Source: Actinomycetes bacterium
GTDB taxonomy: Bacteria > Actinomycetota > Actinomycetes > Mycobacteriales > Mycobacteriaceae
Direction of reading: 5' to 3'
Assembly (NCBI GenBank): GCA_022600605.1
Contig: JAHZKD010000191.1
Coordinates: forward strand, 1 to 63,838
DNA length: 63,838 bases
Part shown: positions 57,616 to 63,838 of the stretch, one piece after another
Numbering within the stretch: position 1 is the first letter of the stretch
Layout: each line of letters opens with the position of its first letter
Position numbers and translations under genes: made by a program
Notes under the pieces: model-generated
Database searches by the model: none
What the model was told of the DNA's origin: nothing
What the model saw: only the letters and a program-made list of their open reading frames with translations

Positions 57616-58119
57616 CACCATGACGCACACCGCCCCGAAACCATGCCCCGCACGCTACGAACTCGACGGCAAAAAACCCCCACACCAAACAAGGGATCTC
57701 ACCCAATTCTTAGGACTGGCCTAAATGCAAGAGGTGTGTGACTGAATGTGGGCTGGGAGAGCTGAGGAAGTGAGGCAAACCAAAGGTGTCGAGATGCAGG
57801 CGAGATTAGCAGGGTGCGGAGTTGACTAACAAGAAGAGGTTCTTGAAGGGTTTCAAGGATGGGGGTCGGGTACGCAGGATGGGGACGGTTCAAAGCGCTG
57901 CGCCGCGCGCTCGGCGGGCGTGTCAAAGTAGCCCGGCGATCCCGGTCACTTTCGGCTGCATCTCGGCATAGAGCTGGGAGAAGCATTGCAGGCTAACGGA
58001 GTTCAGAGGGTGATCAACGAGGCTCGGGAGGCTAGGAGGCGCTGTTGAGCGCTAAGCGGATGTTTACAGGCAGTGCAGTGAACCCGCGGTTAACGATGTC
58101 ACTACCGTCGCAGCGGCAA

Positions 58120-58189
58120 CGCCGATCGCCGGTCTTGATCCCGAGGATCGGCGTTGTTCTTCGCCTGCGCCGGGGTCAAGACCGGCGAT
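58120..58189. other. nested/competing inverted repeats, candidate oriT element
   Basis: ATCGCCGGTCTTGATCCCG (58125-58143) vs CGGGGTCAAGACCGGCGAT (58171-58189), one mismatch; overlapping CGCCGATC (58120-58127) / GATCGGCG (58146-58153). Confidence 0.5.
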
Positions 58190-58565
58190 GTCAGGCGAGG
58201 ATGTGGAATCCGGACTATCTCGACTGCCGTGCCAGCAGAGGTTGAGAGGCAATTGATGGCTTGAGGCGGCAGTTCGCGAGGTAGCGGGCCTGGCTGAGTG
58301 CGCGCTGCGCTGCAGTTTCACCCCGCCGGGCATCTCAGACCCAGTCGGCCGGCACATTTCAAGTCCGCACTCGGGTAGGCAGTCGAGCGCCAGCCGCCGC
58401 GGGGTAGCGCTCGACAAGCGCATTCGTAGTCACCCGGTGCGGGACGCATTGTCGACACCGCGCAGGTCGGGGATACCGAGCACCCTCGGGGTCGGGTCAA
58501 CGACGTGGGGAAAACACCAGCGCGGGTGAGGATCGTGCCGAACGGCCCGAAAATTCGTTGAGTGC

Positions 58566-58612
58566 GAATGTGGCTCTGGTGTTGGGCTGATACCGGGTCG
58601 GGGACCTAACGT
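58566..58612 (+). promoter_or_regulatory. putative promoter (GAATGTGGCTCTGGTGTTG ... TAACGT), leaderless for 58620 ATG
   Basis: 19-nt block identical to 6535-6553; TAACGT -10 ends 7 nt before ATG. Confidence 0.6.
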
Positions 58613-58619
58613 GGCCGAC

Positions 58620-59102
58620 ATGACCGAGAAGAGATCGAACAACAAAGCAGAAACACGTCGGCGAGTGCAGCAAGCGCAGGCCGCAGCCAATGCAGCACGC
58701 GCAGAACGGGACCGGGCCAACCTCCAGGATGTGACGGCATTGGTTGAGGCCATGAGAGAGCTCCGGGCGGTCGACGCGTGGGAGGCCCAGAAACTCAAGG
58801 AAGCGACCGACAAGTGGCGTGCGGCAGCCGACAAGCGCCGCGCAAGCCGCAGGGGCAAGGCAAACTCGCTACTAACACGACTGAAGGGGCGGAGAGAAAC
58901 GCTGGCAACGATCGCGGCAATGTCGGCGGAAAGCGTCGGTCAGTTACGCGCAGTGTCCCGCTACGCACCGAAAGTCGACAAACCCGCGCTGCCGGACAGT
59001 TCGCGTGCACTAGGCGGTGTCGACGACGCTGGCAGTGAAAAGGCCAGCGACGCTTCAGGTAGCGATGGCCCACCGGCAGTCACCGACCGTGACGTTGCCT
59101 AG
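58620..59102 (+). CDS. Lys/Arg-rich coiled-coil protein next to relaxase, possible mobilization accessory factor
   Basis: MTEKRSNNKAETRRRVQQAQAAANAARAERDRANLQDV...; divergent from relaxase. Confidence 0.55.
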   Translation: MTEKRSNNKAETRRRVQQAQAAANAARAERDRANLQDVTALVEAMRELRAVDAWEAQKLKEATDKWRAAADKRRASRRGKANSLLTRLKGRRETLATIAAMSAESVGQLRAVSRYAPKVDKPALPDSSRALGGVDDAGSEKASDASGSDGPPAVTDRDVA

Positions 59103-59387
59103 CTCTACCACTTGCACGCTGCCTCGTGGTCGGCCCGCGTCTCAAGGTTGCACCACCATGGAGCCTGCGTTGGTGTTCGGGCTGCGCACCCCAATGCGCG
59201 AGCTACCCGACGAGCACGACAACGGCGACCCGGTCCCTGCTCGTGCACAGCAGGCGCCGACTCGATGCAGGCTCACGCCTCCTGTGCCTGAGTACCGACA
59301 TGACAGCCGCGTTGGCACGGAGCCACCACAGTGTCTTGGTAGCGAAGTGCGGCCCGGTCCTGTCGGTGCCGTGACTTAAGGTCAGCG

Positions 59388-59891
59388 GTGATGAGAAGCG
59401 CGGGTAGGTTGACCGTCGATGTGCGTCGTGATGTTCGTGAAATTGTCCGATATCACAGCCACATTGTGTGCGGCCCAACCCCTTCGGACTGCGACATCTG
59501 GACCGGCGCGATCGGCACCGACGGCTACGGTCGCTTCTACCTCACTCGTGGGGGCATAGGGCTATGTGTGCGTCCGCACCGCTACGCGCTGGCCTTAGCG
59601 AGCGGATTCGTCGCTGCCGGGGTGCTGGGGTTGCACGAGTGCGACAACCCCGTGTGCGTCAAGATCGGCGCCGAAGGACAGACCGAGCATGTCGTCGCGG
59701 GTTCTCAAGGTGACAACATGGAGCGCATGGCCAGGATGCGGCGAGGCGGTGGCCGGCATGCGGTGCGGCGCTTAGACAGCCGGGGAGTGCGACGGCAACG
59801 ATCGGTGGCGCTGCGCGAAGCGGTACGCGGCGGCTGGGATGCCGCTGCTGTGGAGGCTGCGCTGCTCGGCGATCAGCCGATGCTGTGGTGA
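59388..59891 (+). CDS. HNH endonuclease-like protein
   Basis: IWTGAIGTDGYGRFYL...HRYALALASG...LHECDNPVCVKI...HVVAGSQGDNMERMARMRRGG pattern. Confidence 0.75.
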   Translation: MMRSAGRLTVDVRRDVREIVRYHSHIVCGPTPSDCDIWTGAIGTDGYGRFYLTRGGIGLCVRPHRYALALASGFVAAGVLGLHECDNPVCVKIGAEGQTEHVVAGSQGDNMERMARMRRGGGRHAVRRLDSRGVRRQRSVALREAVRGGWDAAAVEAALLGDQPMLW

Positions 59892-59929
59892 CTGTTGCCT
59901 ACGCCGAGCGGGGCAGCGCGTCGAAGCGC

Positions 59930-60484
59930 TCAGCCCCGCTGCAGTAGCTCGGCGGTGCGCGGCGGACGTGGGGAGCGTTCATCGAACCACAGCGGCAGAG
60001 CTGGCACCCCGGCCGTACGCGCCCAACAGATGCGATGTTGCCCGATGGTTTCGAGGTTGCCTTGACCGTTGAGGTAGATGCGCAGCGCGTCGGTGTAGCT
60101 CAGAAGCGCCAACGCTAGGCGGCGGTCGTCCTTGGTGAGGCTGTCAAAGTGTGCTTCCTCGCGGGCTGCACGGGCGATGGTGTCGGTGTCGCCGCTGGCA
60201 GGAAAAGGCTCAAGGAACGACGACACTGCCGGTAGAACCACAGCCCAGTCTCCTTGGTGGACATCGCATCCCTTGCGGCTGGCGGTCAGGGTTGCGTCGG
60301 TGAACAACTCGCGGTAGCCAGCCTGCCCGGGAGACCATGAGCTTGACTGGCCGGCGCGGCGCCGCAAAGTGGTCAACGCGAGCGGGCAGTTGGAGCGGAT
60401 CACTTGTCCATCTTTGATGCGGTCGCGCATTCCCATCGAGTGCGGGTATGGGATGTCGGACAGATCTACGAGGTAGTAGGCCAC
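59930..60484 (-). CDS. hypothetical protein with ParB-N/sulfiredoxin-like segment
   Basis: LNGQGNLETIGQHRICWARTAGVPALPLWFD. Confidence 0.55.
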   Translation of the reverse strand: MAYYLVDLSDIPYPHSMGMRDRIKDGQVIRSNCPLALTTLRRRAGQSSSWSPGQAGYRELFTDATLTASRKGCDVHQGDWAVVLPAVSSFLEPFPASGDTDTIARAAREEAHFDSLTKDDRRLALALLSYTDALRIYLNGQGNLETIGQHRICWARTAGVPALPLWFDERSPRPPRTAELLQRG

Positions 60485-60509
60485 AGTGGATGTCCTTGAG
60501 GGTGCGTGG

Positions 60510-60794
60510 TCAGCTTGCCAGCGCGGGCGTAGCTAGCGCGGCGGAGACGATGTTGAGGTCGCGCTGCGCATCGAGTTCGGTGTAGGGCTCAATGGTGGCT
60601 ACACCAACAACTCGCGGCGCGGTCGCGGTCAAGGTGATGAGTTCACTGGCGCTGTAGGCGGCGCTGACCTGTGTGGGCTGGTGGTAGTAGTCAAACAGCA
60701 CCAGGTAGGTGTGCAAGGCCGCGTGTGCGGCTTCTGGGGTGTCGTGCAGCGTGCTCACGTCGAGTCCGTTGTCACAAATGGTCAGCATGTACAT
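60510..60794 (-). CDS. 94-aa hypothetical protein
   Basis: MYMLTICDNGLDVSTLHDTPEAAHAALHTYL; GGAGACC-type RBS; same strand as NrdH-like gene. Confidence 0.5.
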   Translation of the reverse strand: MYMLTICDNGLDVSTLHDTPEAAHAALHTYLVLFDYYHQPTQVSAAYSASELITLTATAPRVVGVATIEPYTELDAQRDLNIVSAALATPALAS

Positions 60795-60988
60795 GGGCAG
60801 GTCTCCTTCAGGGTTGGGGGACTGGGGATTAGAGCTGTGCCTGTGACGCGCCGCGATGTCGGTCCGTCTGTGTTGTCCCACCGCGCCTTCTCGGCGAGCG
60901 CGGCAGGACCGCTGTTGGAATCCCAACGTCGGTGCTGGGCGTCCCTCCGGTGCCGCTGTCTGGATGCGGCGGGACAGTGCCGGGGAGA

Positions 60989-61240
60989 TCATGACGCTGC
61001 CCGAACTGTTTCGCCGACGATGGCCTTGATCCGATCGGGCCGGAATCCCGCCCAGTGGTCCTCGCCTGCGACCACGACCGGCGCTTGCAGGTAGCCGAGA
61101 GCCATCACGTAGTCGCGGCTCTCGGCGTCGATGCTGATGTCGACGGTTTCGTAGGCGATGCCCTGCTTGTCGAGCGCCTTAAAGGTACCGTTGCGCTGGA
61201 CGCATGCGGGCTTGGCGTAGACGGTAATAGTGGCACTCAT
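60989..61240 (-). CDS. NrdH-like redoxin with CVQR instead of CxxC
   Basis: ITVYAKPACVQRNGTFKALDKQGIAYETVDISIDAESRDYVMALGYLQAPVVVAGEDHWAGFRPDRIKAI. Confidence 0.85.
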   Translation of the reverse strand: MSATITVYAKPACVQRNGTFKALDKQGIAYETVDISIDAESRDYVMALGYLQAPVVVAGEDHWAGFRPDRIKAIVGETVRAAS

Positions 61241-61338
61241 ATGGCATTCCTCGAATAGTGGGGTTGAGGGCAGTTCTTATACCCCTAATTGTATTTGCTA
61301 TCGGTCAGTTAATCAAGCTGTATGCCGATATTCGACAA

Positions 61339-61358
61339 AGAACTATATTACTAGTTCT
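61339..61358. promoter_or_regulatory. inverted repeat AGAACTA-TATTAC-TAGTTCT
   Basis: 7-bp perfect arms in an AT-rich block upstream of the NrdH-like gene. Confidence 0.5.
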
Positions 61359-61653
61359 GAAGCGGTGTAATGGCACTAGGAATGTCGCTCGGTTGCGATT
61401 AAATGCCATATTTAGCCTCCCTTATCCGGGCCTATTTTGATCATTCTTCCCAGAATGCTGGACGGACCCGGGAGTCCCGCTGGCGCTGAAGCGGGCGAGC
61501 CTCTCGGCGTCGCATTGGTCCTTCATGCAGGACCCGTGCGCGCGTCCGCGCCTTGGCAGCCAGATGCAAGCAAGAAGGGTCCGTTACAAGGCAAGCGAGG
61601 CATTTCGGGCCCCGTTGTACGGGATTTCACGGGCTCCTCACAGCAGCTGCCGC

Positions 61654-62034
61654 ATGTACCTCGGTATACGTGAGACGGTGAGCTTCGAGAACTGGTGGCA
61701 CCAAGCCCATCAACACCCGGAAACCGAGCCGATCCATCACGGCGTCGGACTGGCTGTCCTGCGTCAAGACACAATTCCGCTGACCTCTGAGCAGATCGAG
61801 ATTGCCGAGGAAATGGTCAGGTTGGAGATTCTTGGCCGCGGTGAGAAGCCGGGGACATACACGTTGGTCGTTTCACATATTGGCACGGCCAAACCTCGTT
61901 CCGCCGTCGACGAGTTGTCGTCGTCGTACTGGGGACTGCCCCATTACACCCGTCGGGGCAGGAAATTCCTGTCCACAGCCCAGCTAGGATTTGAATTTCG
62001 CGACTGGATTACGCCGCGCGCAACATTGGGATAA
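61654..62034 (+). CDS. hypothetical protein (MYLGIRETVSFENWWHQAHQHPETEPIHHG...)
   Basis: Open frame; start uncertain. Confidence 0.45.
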   Translation: MYLGIRETVSFENWWHQAHQHPETEPIHHGVGLAVLRQDTIPLTSEQIEIAEEMVRLEILGRGEKPGTYTLVVSHIGTAKPRSAVDELSSSYWGLPHYTRRGRKFLSTAQLGFEFRDWITPRATLG

Positions 62035-62319
62035 GGGCACGATCGCTCGACGGATGTGACAAGCGCTCCTGATTAGGCGGTGCCGCCCTCGGAGGAGCCT
62101 GGAGTTGAGAAACGTCCAAACCGCTGTCGCGTTCGACGTGCGCGCCCCGGAATGGGGAGCCGGGCCAGCAAGCTCTATCGCGCAGTGAGCTATCCGGCCA
62201 CGGCTGCCGTCGTCGTCGATGAACCTGTCGGTGTTCAGTTCCTCCGGCGGGTAGTGCGGGGCCATCAGGGTTGATTCTCCTTGGTTGTCCAGTTGTTTCC
62301 TCCCCTACGTTTGTGGACG

Positions 62320-62421
62320 CTAGCTATATCCGCAGTCATTGCAGTAGCCGTCGTCGTCTGTCTCAACAAGGTGAGTGCCGTCGGTGATGCACTCGTCGCG
62401 TGCCACGTAGTAGGTCGTCAT
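62320..62421 (-). CDS. 33-aa Cys-containing micro-ORF (MTTYYVARDECITDGTHLVETDDDGYCNDCGYS)
   Basis: Below ORF-track cutoff; GGGAGAT upstream; C..CxxC arrangement. Confidence 0.4.
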   Translation of the reverse strand: MTTYYVARDECITDGTHLVETDDDGYCNDCGYS

Positions 62422-62450
62422 TTGCGTATCTCCCTGTGCTCTTCTCTGGA

Positions 62451-62858
62451 CTACAGCTTGATCACAGCAGTGAAGGCGCCTGCAGTGATTTGATCGTCGC
62501 TGGTTGCGATGGTCAGACCACGACGGACTGCCTGGGCTACGAGCATCCGATCGAATGGATCTTTGTGTGCCCAGTTGAGCTGGCCTGCGACGATCGCATC
62601 AGCGGAGTCGATCGCCAAGTTCGTGGCGTTCATCGCCTCCAGCGTTTCATCCCAGGCTGACAGCAGCGGTCCTCCATCTAATCGCCCGATCCGAGTTTTG
62701 ATCGCCACCTCCCAAGCCGAGGCTGCCGACACGATCAATTCGGTGGCCTGATCAGCCAATGCCTTTCGCAGCGCAGGGGCGATGCTGTCTGGCTTCGACA
62801 CCAGCCGCAGGACTGCGTTGGTATCCAGCAAAAATGCGGTCACGAGGCCGACTCCCAT
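62451..62858 (-). CDS. vapC: PIN-domain toxin, VapC-like
   Basis: FLLDTNAVLRLV, SAASAWEVAIKTRIGRL, HKDPFDRMLVAQA, IATSDD. Confidence 0.88.
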   Translation of the reverse strand: MGVGLVTAFLLDTNAVLRLVSKPDSIAPALRKALADQATELIVSAASAWEVAIKTRIGRLDGGPLLSAWDETLEAMNATNLAIDSADAIVAGQLNWAHKDPFDRMLVAQAVRRGLTIATSDDQITAGAFTAVIKL

Positions 62859-63082
62859 CCGGCCAGCTCCTCGGCCGGTAGCGGATCGTCGAAGCCCTCG
62901 GGTATTGCCAGGTTAGGGAATTGACCGAAGGTGCGCGGTTTCGGCCGAGCGGGGGAAACAACTGCCACCGGCCGGCCGTGGTTGGTGATCGTGACCGGTT
63001 CGCCCGTGCTCTCCACCTCGGCCAGCACAGCGTTCAGGCGTGCCTTGGCTTCTGTGCTCGTAATCGTCTTCACGAATCCCAC
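62840..63082 (-). CDS. vapB: Phd/YefM-family (VapB-type) antitoxin
   Basis: TSTEAKARLNAVLAEVESTGEPVTITNHGRPVAVVSP; overlaps toxin start. Confidence 0.85.
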   Translation of the reverse strand: MGFVKTITSTEAKARLNAVLAEVESTGEPVTITNHGRPVAVVSPARPKPRTFGQFPNLAIPEGFDDPLPAEELAGWESAS

Positions 63083-63537
63083 CCTACACCAATCGCACTA
63101 GTCGCACTAGTCCGACCAGTGCTTTCTTGTACGGTCCGGGCTGAGCCGCCATCTCCGGAAGCGTCCGTGCCCGCCTCATCGTGACGAAGTTTCCTCTACG
63201 CCTGGGATTTCGGCCCAATCCGTGACGTCGCTGAGCGTCCTGAACCGACGCTGTTGCACTCGAATCGCCCGTCCTCGCGCCGCAATATTTGAGTGTAGGT
63301 CGGCGTAGGGAATCGCTCAGATCTAGGGCCGCCCGCCACAGAACGTCATCTCGAATGTTGCCGAGCGATGAACAATCATCCAGCGCATCTCTGCAATATT
63401 CGGCCTCGAACTCGACGGTGATCATCACGTGAAACCGCATCTCCACCTCCTCCGCTACCGGGGATGAAAACAACACACACGCCCCACGCGCGAATGGGCG
63501 GTATAGGGATGCCACGGTCGATCGCTAGCCTGAGTTC

Positions 63538-63750
63538 ATGACCACACCACCGATGCCGCCCCCACCGGGGTGGTCTTACCCAAGCCCCCCACAACCGGGC
63601 CCCTTACCGTCACAGCGTCGACCCTCCCAGACAGGACTGCGGGTCCTTGGACGCATCGGTGACGTGTTGCCCGACATCGCCGGTGCGCGTGCGGATTCCG
63701 CGGCGCGGGACGGCTGGGTAATGGACCTCTTCCTGCTCAGGAAAACCTGA
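63538..63750 (+). CDS. 70-aa Pro-rich hypothetical protein, possibly truncated
   Basis: [31 protein letters not shown]...; stop overlaps next ATG. Confidence 0.4.
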   Translation: MTTPPMPPPPGWSYPSPPQPGPLPSQRRPSQTGLRVLGRIGDVLPDIAGARADSAARDGWVMDLFLLRKT

Positions 63751-63838
63751 TGGCGGGCCTGCTGGTCGCGGGTACGACGAGCGACGCCGGCAAGAGCGTG
63801 GTCGTCACCGGCCTGTGCCGCGCCCTAGCCCGCCGCGG
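63750..63838 (+). CDS. cobQ: cobyric acid synthase N-terminus (partial, runs off right edge)
   Basis: [30 protein letters not shown] matches the CobQ N-terminal GT-SDxGKS motif. Confidence 0.7.
   Translation, partial: MAGLLVAGTTSDAGKSVVVTGLCRALARR

Noticed and set aside
63084-63515. 143-aa minus-strand ORF upstream of the antitoxin
   Set aside because: No recognisable domain, weak start context; left uncalled.
1-63838. CRISPR arrays, rRNA/tRNA genes, IS elements or transposases
   Set aside because: No regularly spaced direct repeats, no tRNA cloverleaf-like segment and no transposase/integrase motifs were recognised by eye; formal scans (tRNAscan, CRISPR finders, ISfinder) not possible here.

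Overview
The window looks like a mycobacterial conjugative plasmid or ICE backbone (pRAW-like by architecture). It contains: (i) a ParA/ParB partition module (1.08-2.8 kb) with four copies of a GTTTACGGCCGTAAAC palindrome (putative parS); (ii) a primase-like replication protein (4.05-6.02 kb, minus strand) with a structured upstream region; (iii) a complete type VII secretion (ESX) locus (6.6-35.4 kb): DUF4226-like, EspC-like, YbaB/EspL-like, EspB-like and DUF5631/5632-like proteins, EccB, EccC, PE, PPE, two Esx proteins, EspG, EspI, EccD, MycP and EccE; (iv) a RES/Xre toxin-antitoxin pair and a divergent 405-aa orphan protein inserted between eccC and PE/PPE; (v) a minus-strand island with an XRE regulator, a membrane protein, a hypothetical and a soluble Ser/Thr kinase; (vi) a type IV secretion/conjugation region (38.7-57.6 kb): VirB8/TcpC-like, VirB4-like, VirB6-like, a displaced EccA, a VirD4-like coupling protein and a MobF relaxase-helicase, followed by an oriT-like non-coding region; (vii) an accessory tail with an HNH protein, a ParB-like-domain protein, an NrdH redoxin lacking its second active-site Cys, and a Phd/VapC pair, ending at the start of a cobQ-like gene. 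The most notable new signal is a 19-20 nt element (GAATGTGGCT..GTGTTG) with a correctly spaced TANNNT -10 box upstream of three separate units: the ESX operon head, PE/PPE and a gene next to the relaxase. At two of these sites it predicts leaderless starts, one of them an unannotated 47-aa ORF translationally coupled to the ESX operon. All family calls come from reading the sequence; no database search was run.
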